A stretch of DNA of 64,000 nt from an uncultured Photobacterium sp. Lineage in GTDB: Bacteria; Pseudomonadota; Gammaproteobacteria; Enterobacterales; Vibrionaceae. Position numbers and translations under genes: made by a program. Positions 47,105-57,842 of this stretch are shown in pieces. The stretch's first letter is position 1. Every line of letters begins with the position of its first letter. The notes beneath the pieces are model-generated. The model was given only the letters and a program-made list of their open reading frames with translations, did not search any database and was not told the origin of the DNA. The stretch lies in NCBI RefSeq assembly GCF_947502415.1, contig NZ_CANMZV010000020.1:24811-88810 (forward strand). The letters run 5' to 3'.

Positions 47105-49237
47105 TCAGCCGAGCTGCTGAGCTAAGCCACTGGCCCGCTCTGTCCGCAACCGCACCGAGCTGTGGATAATATCCTGAGAAGCAAACAGATAAAGCTTCTC
47201 CTTCGCACGTGTCACCCCGGTATAAACCAGCTCGCGAGTCAGTATCGGACTGAAATCCGATGGCAGTACCATTAAGGTATCAGCAAACTCTGAGCCCTGG
47301 GATTTATGGATAGTCATCGCGTAAACCGTTTCATGTTCCGGCAGGCGACTCGGCAAGACTCCGCGGATCGAACCATCCGGCATATCAAAATAAACCCGCA
47401 GACGATGCTTGCCTGTCTGAGGATCCGGCTCGGCATCCAGCATTGCGATCCCGATATCACCGTTATACAAACCAAGGCCATGATCATTGCGGGTGATCAT
47501 CACCGGCCGGCCAACGTACCAGGTCTCATCTCCCGGATTGATCTTGCCCGCCCGTACCAAACCGCGTTCGATGCGCTGGTTAAGGCCGGAAACACCACAA
47601 TCCCCTTCCCGCAATGCACACAGCAAACGGACTCTCGCAAAGGCTTTCAGCACTTGTGCGGGTTCCTCCCCGCGTTCAATCGCTTCCAGGTAATTACGGT
47701 AAAATGTCACCATCATCTTGATCATTCTCTCATAACTTTCAGTACTGAGCGGATAGTGGTGAATATCCTGATACCCTTGCTGCCACACCTTATCAACCTG
47801 ATAAGGCTGACCACCGTTTATCGCTTTTGCCAGCTGACCAATACCTGATTGCGCATGGAAACGGTAACTCTTGCGCAGCATACACAAACTATCGGCCACC
47901 GCCCCCAAACCACCATCCTGTGCCGCAGCAAACTGATATCCGGTTAGCTGACCAAGCAGTTGTCCTTGGCTCGGACTGTAACCTTGCTCAGAGAAAGAAC
48001 AAATATCCCCCAGCACCGCACCGGCTTCTACCGATGCTAGCTGATCCCGATCCCCCAGCAAAATCAGCTTGGCATGAGGTGGCATCGCATCCAACAGGCG
48101 GGCCATCATCGGCAAATCGACCATTGAGGCTTCATCGACCACCAGCACATCCAGGTGCAACGGATTATCACGATTATGGCGAAACTCCACCCGGTTAGGG
48201 ATTGAGCCAAGCAAACGGTGAATGGTACTGGACTGAGTCGGGATCTGATCTTTAACCGCTTTTTCGATCGCCAGCGACTGAATTGCCGCGCCAATCGACT
48301 CAGTAAGGCGTGCAGCCGCCTTACCGGTTGGTGCCACCAGTTTGATGGTCGGCACTTCAACTTCGCCACCTGACTGACCTTCACGACCAACCTGCAGCGC
48401 CTGAGTCACCAGCGCCGCCAGCAACTTGGCAACCGTTGTCGTTTTACCGGTACCTGGGCCACCTGAGATCACCGCAAACTGACGGGTCAGGGCCACGGCC
48501 GCCGCTACTTTCTGCCAATTCAGGCAAGCGGTATTCGGTACCAGGCTATCCAACAATTCAAGATCTGCAGCACGGGTTGCTGCGGTCAACACTTTGTCTA
48601 TCGCCATCCAATCAAGGCTGTCAGGCGCGACCACATCAAGCTTGTCACACACTTCCAACTTACGTGATTCAAGGCTATCCGGCTGGGATTTTCCGCCATT
48701 GCGCAGCTGTTGCAATGCCTGAAATAAATAAGTGTAACTACGGGCAAACAACTCATCCAATTTAGCCGCCATCTGAACGGGCTGAATAGCGGCAACCTGC
48801 TGTTCAGCCGCAGAAGCCAGCTTAAGGCGCGAGGCTACAGTCTGCTCAAACTGCCAGTACCGGTTGAGGTATAACCGTCCTTGCCGCAACACCAAAGGTG
48901 TTGCGGCTTTCCCTTCGGAAACCGCCGCCGAGGCCAGCAAAATTTGCTCCCATAACGCAGGTTCAGGCACCCCCTCCATCAACTGACGGCTATATTCAGC
49001 CCCCAGCCCCACCAGGTGGCCACGATCAAGCTTAGCCAGAGGCAAGCAGACATGTCCCTGCCCCAGTTCATAACTCGTCTGAGCAGCCATCAGCGTGACC
49101 AGCTGACACGTTTCATCATTATCTGATGCCGCCACTGTTGCTGAAATAAACTTGGCAAACTGGTAATCCAGCGGACGGATCGCCCCTTGTCGGGAAAGAA
49201 GTTCAAGCCGTTTAAGCATCCAGATATTCTCCGTCAA
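47105..49237 (-). CDS. recD: Exodeoxyribonuclease V alpha subunit RecD
   Basis: RecD is the fast 5'-3' helicase of RecBCD, which processes DNA ends for recombination. The 710-residue product is longer than E. coli RecD (608). Walker A is GGPGTGKTTT (about 258-267), with VVDEASMVDLPMM as Walker B and TIHKSQGSEFADTLMVLP near the C-terminus. Start is ATG at 49237, or the ATG at 49219 (MLKRLELLS); both overlap or abut the recB stop, indicating coupling. The extra length comes mainly from inserts in the N-terminal and middle regions. Confidence 0.96.
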   Translation of the reverse strand: MTENIWMLKRLELLSRQGAIRPLDYQFAKFISATVAASDNDETCQLVTLMAAQTSYELGQGHVCLPLAKLDRGHLVGLGAEYSRQLMEGVPEPALWEQILLASAAVSEGKAATPLVLRQGRLYLNRYWQFEQTVASRLKLASAAEQQVAAIQPVQMAAKLDELFARSYTYLFQALQQLRNGGKSQPDSLESRKLEVCDKLDVVAPDSLDWMAIDKVLTAATRAADLELLDSLVPNTACLNWQKVAAAVALTRQFAVISGGPGTGKTTTVAKLLAALVTQALQVGREGQSGGEVEVPTIKLVAPTGKAAARLTESIGAAIQSLAIEKAVKDQIPTQSSTIHRLLGSIPNRVEFRHNRDNPLHLDVLVVDEASMVDLPMMARLLDAMPPHAKLILLGDRDQLASVEAGAVLGDICSFSEQGYSPSQGQLLGQLTGYQFAAAQDGGLGAVADSLCMLRKSYRFHAQSGIGQLAKAINGGQPYQVDKVWQQGYQDIHHYPLSTESYERMIKMMVTFYRNYLEAIERGEEPAQVLKAFARVRLLCALREGDCGVSGLNQRIERGLVRAGKINPGDETWYVGRPVMITRNDHGLGLYNGDIGIAMLDAEPDPQTGKHRLRVYFDMPDGSIRGVLPSRLPEHETVYAMTIHKSQGSEFADTLMVLPSDFSPILTRELVYTGVTRAKEKLYLFASQDIIHSSVRLRTERASGLAQQLG

Positions 49238-52200
49238 TCAGTGTTTCCAGTTCTGTCAGTAATTCCAGGCTCGGGCGAGCATTGAAAATACCGCTATCGC
49301 CTTCGGCACGAACGCCACGCAGGAACAGATAATAGACACCGCCGAAGTGCTTGTCATAGTCGTAATCAGCCTTGCGGCTTTTCAGAAAACGATGAAGTGC
49401 CAGCGCATACAGCTGGTACTGCAGATCATAGCGATGTTCACCCATTGCCATCTCCAGCTGAACGCCGCGGTAGACATCCGGATCATCCCCCAGGTGGTTA
49501 GATTTCCAGTCAAGTACGTAATAACGCCCCTGATGTTCAAACACCAAATCGATAAAACCTTTGAGCATCCCGCTTACCGTGGCAAAACCAAGCTCACCAG
49601 CACGGGCTGACAATGGATCATGGCGGGCAATCACCTTATTCAGCAGCGGAGCTGACAGTACGTTGATCGGCAACATAAACTCCATCTCGGTCAGGCGCTG
49701 GGACGCTGGAATATGGCCTAACTGCAAACTATCGCCATCAAGGCTACAGCTCAATACATCACGGATCATGGTTTGCAGAACAGGCAACCACTCCTCGTCG
49801 TAGTTTTCCAGACGCAGCAACTCCAGAATTTTGTTCCGGCTCGCGTCACTATCAACAGGCTCAGTAAATTCAATCTCTTCGAACAGGGTATGCAGGAACG
49901 TACCCGGACGGGCACCTCGCGGGAAGGTATAAATCGAGCGCTCCGGCTCAACCAGTTCGTCTTCTTCACCGTCACGATCCTGCGACGAGTCAGTATCAAA
50001 ACCCGGTAACTCAAATGACGCATCAAAGTGCTGATGCCCCTGCTTAACCAAGCCGGAATAACTGGTAATCCACCAGTTTCGCTCAATTTTAGAAGTGAAC
50101 TCAGCCGCCACCAGCTCGGATTTTTCCTCTTCCAGTGGCAACCATGGCGAATCAGGCAGCTCAGGCGGTTGCACAATCGCCATCGCTGGCGATGCAGCCA
50201 CCAGCTTGGCAAGCGCCGCATCCAAATCTGCCACGCTACCTTCCTGGCCATCTTGCACCAGCCAGCCAATCGCAGCATTATGCAGCCCCGTCGGCTCCTT
50301 ACGGCTCAATCCGTTACGCAGCGGCGACATACCGATATAACAACCGTAGACTGCACGAGTCAGAGCCACATAAATCAGGCGTAAATCTTCGGCCAGGCGC
50401 TCTTTTTCGGCCAGCTCCATACACTCTTCACCGGCGGCAACATCCAGTACTGCCTGCTGGGTCTGCTCGTCATGGAACAGGGCTGTGCCTGCCGCACGAT
50501 AACCACAAACGAACGGCAGGAAGACGATGTCATATTCCAGCCCTTTAGATTTGTGAATAGTGACTATCTGCACCAGGTTACGGTCTGATTCCAGCCTTAG
50601 CTGCTGCTCGTCGGCATTGCCGTTCGGCTCTTCGATATGCTCGGCCAGCCAGCGGATCAAGGCATGATCGCTATCAAGAGTCTGGCTCGCCTGCTGAAGC
50701 AACTCACCGATATGCAAGATATCAGTCAGACGGCGCTCACCACCGTTTTCGGTCAGCAGCCTTTCCGGGATCCGGCGACTCGCCAGCACATGGCGCAGCA
50801 TCGGCAATATCCCACGACTATGCCATAATTTGCGATATTTGCGGAACTCGGCAACATACTGCTCCCATTTATCTTCGTCGACATTCAACTCATCAAGCTG
50901 ACGCGCACTGAGGGCAAACAAACCAGAAGCCAGTGCCGCACGCAATCCGCGTTCGTCTTCCGGCACCAGTACCGCCACCAGCAATCGCTGGATATCATGG
51001 GCTTCGGAACAGGCAAACACGCTATCACGATTCGACAGGTAAACGCTGGCAATGCCTTGTTCAGCGAGCGCCTGACGGATCATCGCACCTTCAGCCCCTG
51101 TACGTACCAGAACCGAAATATCACCGGCCTGAATCGGCTTGGTCTTTTCACCGTCAACCAGCAGTGCCTCGCCCTGCTGAGACAACGTCAGAATTGTCTG
51201 GATTTCCGCAGCTGTTGCTGCCGCCATCACCTTCTGGTAATCGCCTTTTTTAATCGGCTCATCTGCCTCCTGACGCCAGAAACTCAGCGCTGGCTGCTTG
51301 TTACCCGCCAGCTGCCAGCCTCTGCTTGCGGCCTTCGGGCTGTGGTTAACAGGCAAAAAAGTAATATCCTGATCATAAATAAACGGGCGCTGCGGCTGCT
51401 GGAAAATGGTATTAACCGCCTGAACCATTTCAGCGGTTGAACGCCAGTTAGTTCCCAGTGTGTAGTGGGCCTTAACCTGACGACGCGCCTGAATATAAGT
51501 AAAAATATCGGCCCCGCGAAAGGCATAAATCGCCTGCTTTGGATCCCCGATCATAAACAGCCCGCACGCCAACTCTTCAACCGTATCATCCTGAAGTTGA
51601 GAAGACGGGTTTTCGCCATAAACAGTGTTGAATATGCTGTATTGCAGCGGGTCGGTATCCTGGAATTCATCAATCATCGCCACCGGGAACAGGCCGCGGA
51701 TCCGGGCAGCCAGACTACCGTCACTATCATTACTCAAGGCTGCCGCCAGCTGGGTCAGCAAATCGTCAAACGACAACCACCCCTTACGCCGTTTGGCATC
51801 CGTGAGTAACTGACGGCACTCCTTGATAGCATGAGCCAACAAAGGGTCCCTGACATTCGGCTTTTTCGTAAGCAAATCACCAATGGTGACAAACACCGGA
51901 TGCTCCGGCGGGTTGCCCTTACTGGTCTTATCAAACAATACCTGTTGATCAAACTTCTCCAACGCTTTGGGTAGCTGATATCCTGTAGTCTCCTGCTCAG
52001 CCCAGTCCCCGACCTCCGCTAGCGCCTTCGGCAGACTGGTTTTGGTATAGCTGCGCTTGTTAACACCGGAGCTGGCAATCAAGCCCTGAAAGTCCGCGGC
52101 ATCGGCACACCACAGCCGCTTTACATGCTCAATGCGGGCAATGTTGTCGTCATGAACCTGCTGGAGCGAACCCTTAAGCTCCGGCGCGCGAATTTCCACT

Positions 52201-52868
52201 TCAGCACCAGACAGGAACGGGTTGATATCCCGCAACAATGCCGCCGGAGAAACCCAGATACTACGCACCTCACCCGCCAACGTTCTCGGCAACGGGTAGA
52301 AATTTCGCCGCCAGTAATCCGCCACTACTTGAGCCCGCAGATGGCTTTCCTCGGTTACAAATTCATTGTTGAACAGGCTACCAGATTCAAAAGCATTCTG
52401 GGTCAACATCCGTTGGCAGAAACCATGGATAGTAAAGATAGCCGCCTCATCCATCTGTCGTTCGGCCTGAAGCAGGATCGAAGCCGCACTCTTATGATCC
52501 TGGAGTTCTTCAAGCAGCGGTTTGATCACCGGATCATCACTGTATCCACGGCTAAACGCCAGACGGGCATCATGGATACGTCGACGAATACGATCCCGCA
52601 GTTCGGCAGTCGCCGCTTCGGTAAAAGTCACCACCAGGATCTGGTCAACTGTCAGTTCTCGGGGAAAACGGCTGCTGCTGTCACCATGTCCCAGCAGCAG
52701 GCGCAGATATAAACTGGCAATGGTAAAGGTCTTACCCGTACCGGCCGAGGCTTCAATCAGTCGGTTGCCATGCAACGGGAATGTCATCGGCCTAAGCTCC
52801 TGAGGCTCAATGAGCAGCGCAGAAGGAGCTGAGTCAGTATGATCTGGCGATATGTGTTGTTGAGTCAT
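49212..52868 (-). CDS. recB: Exodeoxyribonuclease V beta subunit RecB
   Basis: RecB is the 3'-5' helicase and nuclease of RecBCD. The 1218-residue product (1180 in E. coli) has UvrD-type Walker A EASAGTGKTFTI (about 39-50), VVTFTEAATAELRDR, the DEFQDTDPLQ motif, and a C-terminal nuclease domain with the DWKSNHLG active-site motif at about residues 1120-1127. It overlaps recD at its end. recC is 261 bp upstream with no ptrA between; E. coli has ptrA there. Confidence 0.97.
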   Translation of the reverse strand: MTQQHISPDHTDSAPSALLIEPQELRPMTFPLHGNRLIEASAGTGKTFTIASLYLRLLLGHGDSSSRFPRELTVDQILVVTFTEAATAELRDRIRRRIHDARLAFSRGYSDDPVIKPLLEELQDHKSAASILLQAERQMDEAAIFTIHGFCQRMLTQNAFESGSLFNNEFVTEESHLRAQVVADYWRRNFYPLPRTLAGEVRSIWVSPAALLRDINPFLSGAEVEIRAPELKGSLQQVHDDNIARIEHVKRLWCADAADFQGLIASSGVNKRSYTKTSLPKALAEVGDWAEQETTGYQLPKALEKFDQQVLFDKTSKGNPPEHPVFVTIGDLLTKKPNVRDPLLAHAIKECRQLLTDAKRRKGWLSFDDLLTQLAAALSNDSDGSLAARIRGLFPVAMIDEFQDTDPLQYSIFNTVYGENPSSQLQDDTVEELACGLFMIGDPKQAIYAFRGADIFTYIQARRQVKAHYTLGTNWRSTAEMVQAVNTIFQQPQRPFIYDQDITFLPVNHSPKAASRGWQLAGNKQPALSFWRQEADEPIKKGDYQKVMAAATAAEIQTILTLSQQGEALLVDGEKTKPIQAGDISVLVRTGAEGAMIRQALAEQGIASVYLSNRDSVFACSEAHDIQRLLVAVLVPEDERGLRAALASGLFALSARQLDELNVDEDKWEQYVAEFRKYRKLWHSRGILPMLRHVLASRRIPERLLTENGGERRLTDILHIGELLQQASQTLDSDHALIRWLAEHIEEPNGNADEQQLRLESDRNLVQIVTIHKSKGLEYDIVFLPFVCGYRAAGTALFHDEQTQQAVLDVAAGEECMELAEKERLAEDLRLIYVALTRAVYGCYIGMSPLRNGLSRKEPTGLHNAAIGWLVQDGQEGSVADLDAALAKLVAASPAMAIVQPPELPDSPWLPLEEEKSELVAAEFTSKIERNWWITSYSGLVKQGHQHFDASFELPGFDTDSSQDRDGEEDELVEPERSIYTFPRGARPGTFLHTLFEEIEFTEPVDSDASRNKILELLRLENYDEEWLPVLQTMIRDVLSCSLDGDSLQLGHIPASQRLTEMEFMLPINVLSAPLLNKVIARHDPLSARAGELGFATVSGMLKGFIDLVFEHQGRYYVLDWKSNHLGDDPDVYRGVQLEMAMGEHRYDLQYQLYALALHRFLKSRKADYDYDKHFGGVYYLFLRGVRAEGDSGIFNARPSLELLTELETLIDGEYLDA

Positions 52869-53129
52869 AGGATGCGCGAGTTCCTGTTATTGCTCGAAAC
52901 CAGGTTCGAACAAAATTAATTTTTGTGATCAGGCACTAATTCAAATGAATATATCGAATTAACTAACTATTTGTTCTATCACGGTGAGAGGTGTTTCACG
53001 GTTTAGCCCGAAACCATTCGCTAGTATTTGCATCACGAAATTTGGTCTACCTCTGGACCTGTGGCCGTACGGTGAACACCTTACAATCAAAAATGATTTA
53101 CCGACGGCCACCCTACACCTCTCCCGATA

Positions 53130-56100
53130 CTAATCCTCGTCCTTCACCTGCTTGAGATGAAGCAATGCCGGCTTGAGCAATTGTTCGGCCCAGTGTGTCA
53201 CGTCGCCAGCAAGTATTTCATTCCACTCAGGCCATACCCGGTGAATATAGGCATTGGTGCCTTCACCTTCAAACATGTAACCACCATTAAAAGCTTCCGC
53301 CATCTTCGCCTTGGCCTTATCTAACGTATCGTCATCATCGCACCAGTGACCCTGCTTATCCTGGCATGCCTGAAGTCCGGCCAGTACAGTACGCGGGAAA
53401 TACGACAGCGGCTGAGTCAGCCCCTGATAATAAGCCGTCATTAATGCCATTAACTGGTTACGAGCATACTCTGCTTTAACCGGCTCCAGCAGGTAATGTG
53501 CATCGACACCAACCAAATGGGTTTCTTTTGACTGTGCAACCAGCGCCAGGCACAAGTGATCAATCCAGCCTTGCAAAATATCCTGAGCACGAACCTTACC
53601 CGGACGGTAACGCACTAACCCGCTTTGGCTATGATGTTTTAACCAGCCTTGAAGACGGATCGGTTGCTCACCAATAAGCAAGGCTTCATCGACCTCAACA
53701 TCAGGCAGAGGCTTGGCCATCAGGCTGGCAACCTTATCGGCCAGCTTTTCAATCTGCACCCTCTCACCCACCAGCTCAAGCTCACCGAACTCAGCTAATG
53801 GCAAGCCGCCCGATGCCTGCTGGTACTCGGCAAAGCGTTCAAATACCGCGTCCTTGCTGCCTTTATCACGACCGACTTCACCCTGAAGATAGCTATCCAG
53901 GATGGTCGCCAGCAAATCACTTCGAAGCTGGAAGCGGCTCAAACCATCAAGCACAAACGGCTCATCATCTTCGACTGCGCCTGCTGCCGATTCAAAAAAC
54001 ACTTTCAAACGACGGTTGAAAAAATACTGAACAGGCAATCGCCAGAAGCGTGACAATTCAGCCAACTCCAGCACTGGCATACCTCCCCCTTCACTCGGCT
54101 CAGCATCCAACGGCTGCTCCTGAAATGCTTCAGCGGTGATCGGCTCGCGGTTTGCTGCCGGCAACCATTCAGCGGCATAACTAGGCATTACGCCCTGGAA
54201 TGCCTCCGGACTAAACGGAACCAGCGGGTGAATATGAAGCATCATTTGTGCAAGACGATCTGCTGACTGATCAACTGGTAGAGCCTCGTCTCCTTTCAGA
54301 CAATAACCCTGCTGACAATACTCCAGCAGCTCACTAACCAATACCGACGGCATTTTTTCACTGTTGTCTTGAATTGATCGTCCAACATAACTGATATACA
54401 AGATTTCCTGCGCCGACTGGATCGCCTCAAGGAACAGGTAGCGGTCATCCTCACGACGGGAACGGTCACCATATTTACCGCGACCGGCCATCAAATCAAA
54501 CCCTTCAGGCGGGATCGAGCGCGGGTAGATACCATCATTCATGCCCAGAAGACAAACCACTTTGAACGGGATCGAGCGCATTGGCATCAAAGTACAGAAG
54601 TTCACCTGACCAGCCAGAAAGCGCTGGCTAACCCGCTCACCCGACAGCTTGTCATTAAGGTAGTTCCTCAATACAGCCGGGGTGATCTCGCTTTGATAGC
54701 CCGCATCCGAGAGCTGTTGTTCCAGCTGTTGCAGCTTATCGCGGATCATCCTAAGTACCATCTCACCATCGGTGTCGACCGCAAAGAAATCATCCAGCAA
54801 CTGGTTAAGCACCGAAATCCAGGCCGTTACTGGTTGTGGCTGGGCAAGCAGCTGACGGTTGTGCATCAGCATTTCAATAAACAATCCGAGCTGGCCGGCC
54901 AGCTCCGCGTCCATACCCTGCACCTCGTCATAGGCCAGTACACCCTGATACAAACCCGACTCCTGTGGCATGGCATAACCCAGCAACATCCGCTGCAAGC
55001 CAAACAGCCAGGTATTTTGCTGCTGACGCGGTAACTCGAACTCACTGGCAGTGGCATCATCCAGCCCCCAGCGGATCCCAACCTCTTCAATCCAGCTCTT
55101 AATCCGCTCGAAACGCTCACAGTCAAAGCCGAACTTCGCCATCACCGCAGGTACTTCCAGCAGCTCCAGCAATTCAGATGCCTGACAGCGACTTTCCGGC
55201 AGGCTCAGCAGGCGCAAAAAGGCCAGCAGTACCGGGTTTTCCTGATCTGCACTACGATCGGAAATGGAGAAAGGAATATAGCGATCACCCGGCGCATTGC
55301 CGAAAACTGCCTGAATATACGGACTGTAACTATTGATATCAGCAACCATCACTACGATATCACGCGGCGAAAGCTCTGGATTGTCAGCCAGCATCGCCAA
55401 CAAGTTATCATGCAGTACCTCCACTTCGCGCATTGGCGAGTGGCAGGCATGGACTGTCAGCGACTTATCCTGGGCCGATAATGCCAGCTTGTGATAGCTG
55501 TTTTCAGTCAGTTCATCGTTAACCCGATCTTCGAGGTTAAGAATATCGGCCTGGATAGAATGCAGTAACGAATCAGACTCGATATCGACAAAAGCTTCGA
55601 CATCATAGGCTTCCATCTCCGAGAGCAGATACAAATTATCCCGCCCCAGCTTGCCCAGTGACGCCAGCAGGGTGTTACCTACAGCGCCTTCATGCGTGTC
55701 ATCAACCACGTTATCTTCAATCTCACCTTTCAGGGGTGAAATCACGCCGCCTAATTCGCTATGGTCGGCACACCATTGCAACTGCTGGCGCTGCTTAGCG
55801 GCCAGACGGGCAAGGTATTTACGGTCCCGCACTTCCCCCCAGTAATGACGGCACGGGTTAGTAAACATCAAGTGGACATCAATGTGTTTACCCAGAGCGG
55901 CCAAGGCATCGAGGTAACGCGGAGGCAGGGCCGAGATACCAAACACGAACAAACGCTTAGGTAACCCATCAGGCAATGGAGCCCCGCTTTGCAGGTAACT
56001 TTCCAGCGTCTCGATGAAATTATCGTACAGGTTGGCACGATGATATGGTGACTGCCCGAGTGTCAGGGTCTGATCATAAAGAGCCTGCCACAATAGTGGC

Positions 56101-56594
56101 TGCCACGGATGCTCTGCCGTCAGCTCTGGATCGATCTGGTCGGCCTCCCAAGCCTGGATCCATTCCGGACGATATACTAAGTATTGGTCAAAGATATCTG
56201 CAATTTTTTCTGCCAGCTGGTAACTTTTTACCTGCTGGTCATCCTCACTCAAATAACGGTCCAGCGGCTCAAATTCCGGCTTATCCAGCTGCTGCGGCAA
56301 AACCTGCATTAACTTCCAGGTCATCGCCTCTTTGTTAAATGCACTTCGCTCAGGCACGTCACTGAGTACCTTGGTAAACATCTTCCAGATAAAGGTTGCC
56401 GGTAATGGAAATTCAAGATTAGCTGCAACTCCCAGCGACCTGGCCAGCTCCAGTTTTAGCCACTGTGACATGCCCGGGCTCTGAACCAGGATTTGCTCCT
56501 GTTCAAACGGATTGTCCAGCGGATCACGGCGAATAAGTTCAACAAGGAGGGATTTGAGCAGCTCTAGCTGATTAGAGTGATAGACAGTAAACAC
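53130..56594 (-). CDS. recC: Exodeoxyribonuclease V gamma subunit RecC
   Basis: RecC holds RecB and RecD and recognises Chi. The 1154-residue product (1122 in E. coli) starts MFTVYHSNQLELLKSLLVELI and has the helicase-like fold without a Walker A motif, as expected. Conserved segments include QILVQSPGMSQWLKLELA, LVYRPEWIQAWE and the FVFGISALPPRYLDAL region. The C-terminal nuclease-like domain is inactive in the family. It has its own upstream region of 132 bp and is followed by a 261-bp gap before recB. Confidence 0.96.
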   Translation of the reverse strand: MFTVYHSNQLELLKSLLVELIRRDPLDNPFEQEQILVQSPGMSQWLKLELARSLGVAANLEFPLPATFIWKMFTKVLSDVPERSAFNKEAMTWKLMQVLPQQLDKPEFEPLDRYLSEDDQQVKSYQLAEKIADIFDQYLVYRPEWIQAWEADQIDPELTAEHPWQPLLWQALYDQTLTLGQSPYHRANLYDNFIETLESYLQSGAPLPDGLPKRLFVFGISALPPRYLDALAALGKHIDVHLMFTNPCRHYWGEVRDRKYLARLAAKQRQQLQWCADHSELGGVISPLKGEIEDNVVDDTHEGAVGNTLLASLGKLGRDNLYLLSEMEAYDVEAFVDIESDSLLHSIQADILNLEDRVNDELTENSYHKLALSAQDKSLTVHACHSPMREVEVLHDNLLAMLADNPELSPRDIVVMVADINSYSPYIQAVFGNAPGDRYIPFSISDRSADQENPVLLAFLRLLSLPESRCQASELLELLEVPAVMAKFGFDCERFERIKSWIEEVGIRWGLDDATASEFELPRQQQNTWLFGLQRMLLGYAMPQESGLYQGVLAYDEVQGMDAELAGQLGLFIEMLMHNRQLLAQPQPVTAWISVLNQLLDDFFAVDTDGEMVLRMIRDKLQQLEQQLSDAGYQSEITPAVLRNYLNDKLSGERVSQRFLAGQVNFCTLMPMRSIPFKVVCLLGMNDGIYPRSIPPEGFDLMAGRGKYGDRSRREDDRYLFLEAIQSAQEILYISYVGRSIQDNSEKMPSVLVSELLEYCQQGYCLKGDEALPVDQSADRLAQMMLHIHPLVPFSPEAFQGVMPSYAAEWLPAANREPITAEAFQEQPLDAEPSEGGGMPVLELAELSRFWRLPVQYFFNRRLKVFFESAAGAVEDDEPFVLDGLSRFQLRSDLLATILDSYLQGEVGRDKGSKDAVFERFAEYQQASGGLPLAEFGELELVGERVQIEKLADKVASLMAKPLPDVEVDEALLIGEQPIRLQGWLKHHSQSGLVRYRPGKVRAQDILQGWIDHLCLALVAQSKETHLVGVDAHYLLEPVKAEYARNQLMALMTAYYQGLTQPLSYFPRTVLAGLQACQDKQGHWCDDDDTLDKAKAKMAEAFNGGYMFEGEGTNAYIHRVWPEWNEILAGDVTHWAEQLLKPALLHLKQVKDED

Positions 56595-56726
56595 GCAGAT
56601 ATCTCACAAGCAGAGAAAGTTACAACGATTGTCTACCAATAGACTACTGGCTGCAAACGAAAAACCCGAGGCTGCTGCTCATTTCACCAAGCGGCCCCCC
56701 TAGTTATACCGCCAGTCAGTACTGAC

Positions 56727-57704
56727 TCACGCCTGCTGTAGCTTTAAGTTGAACAGCTGGCTTATCGGACGATAATAGGCAAGGTAACGCACCGCCACAT
56801 ACCCCACCACCACAGTGGCCACAAACAACTCCACCTTAGCCAGCGAATGCACTTGGCTGACATATTGTGCCTCTAGCCCAAACCCACTCATCCAGGCCGC
56901 CGCTTTGAACAATGCCGTCGCACTGATCACCATAGGAAAGGTAAATGCCGCATAGCCTGGGCTGAATGGCAGCCGCAGCAGGCGATAAAAAGCCAGGTAA
57001 ATCACAAAGGTCATCAGTACCGCAATACCCGCCAGCAAACCAATTACCAGCGGTGATGGCGCCTGCATAACCGTCAGGTAACCCGCCAGCGATAGCGAAG
57101 CCGGGGCAGCCATAATTGCAATTGTCGGCTTAGCCGCATCAGGAATTTCATGACAGAAGATCAACCGGTAAATCATTAGCGGCAACAGCACAGCATAAAC
57201 CGCCATTCCGAAATACAGCAGGCTTTCCGCCAGCAAGCGCAGCTCACCACCGGGAAAAGAGACATCGGCAACAATGATCCCGATAGGTGGCACAAACCAG
57301 CTGGGTACCATATGGTGCAATTCAAAATCAGTAACCCGGTGGTAAACAAACAAGCTCAAAAATACCAAATGCAAAGCGACAGCCAATAACCACACAGCCT
57401 GACCGGTGACAGCGGAATATTGGCCAATGGCCTTCGACACGACCATCAAGGCCATCGCAAACGTCGGTACGACACTGCCGACGACCGGGTGCGTCAAATC
57501 ATTCCATAGCAGTTTAGGGTGACAAAGGAACTTCACCATCAATACAACCAACAGCAACGAGGCAATCATAGCTCCCGTTAACTGGCCGTAACCGTTAAGG
57601 TCGGTTACATTCTCCCAACACCAGCCAAGACTGGCGATCCCTAAAGCCAAACCTGCCATCGGGGTTGGCGCTCCTGCGACTTTCTTCTTTGTTGTCTGAA
57701 TCAT
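56727..57704 (-). CDS. TDT/SLAC1-family transporter (TehA-like)
   Basis: A 325-residue inner-membrane protein with about ten helices, of the tellurite-resistance/dicarboxylate transporter (TDT) superfamily that includes TehA and SLAC1 anion channels. Recognisable segments: APTPMAGLALGIASLGW, VVGSVVPTFAMALMVVSKAI, HHMVPSWFVPPIGIIVAD and FTFPMVISATALFKAA. The start at 57704 follows the family; the frame opens 12 codons earlier. It faces a LysR gene across a palindrome and is probably controlled by it. The substrate, an anion, is not known. Confidence 0.9.
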   Translation of the reverse strand: MIQTTKKKVAGAPTPMAGLALGIASLGWCWENVTDLNGYGQLTGAMIASLLLVVLMVKFLCHPKLLWNDLTHPVVGSVVPTFAMALMVVSKAIGQYSAVTGQAVWLLAVALHLVFLSLFVYHRVTDFELHHMVPSWFVPPIGIIVADVSFPGGELRLLAESLLYFGMAVYAVLLPLMIYRLIFCHEIPDAAKPTIAIMAAPASLSLAGYLTVMQAPSPLVIGLLAGIAVLMTFVIYLAFYRLLRLPFSPGYAAFTFPMVISATALFKAAAWMSGFGLEAQYVSQVHSLAKVELFVATVVVGYVAVRYLAYYRPISQLFNLKLQQA

Positions 57705-57798
57705 TGATACCACTCCAACTTCACGCCCTACAAGCGGCAAAAGGACTATTACTGAACGCAGGAAAGTCTATCTAAATTGAACCGTTTATAATAATTGA

Positions 57799-57825
57799 AT
57801 ATATTTAAATGCAGTTTAAATATAT
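57799..57825. promoter_or_regulatory. 11-bp perfect inverted repeat, candidate LysR operator
   Basis: ATATATTTAAA and TTTAAATATAT flank TGCAG in the 138-bp divergent region between the TDT transporter and the LysR gene. It ends 17 bp before the LysR ATG and lies about 95 bp upstream of the transporter start, fitting a LysR autoregulatory and activation site. Confidence 0.7.
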
Positions 57826-57842
57826 CTGAACATGGACGAACC

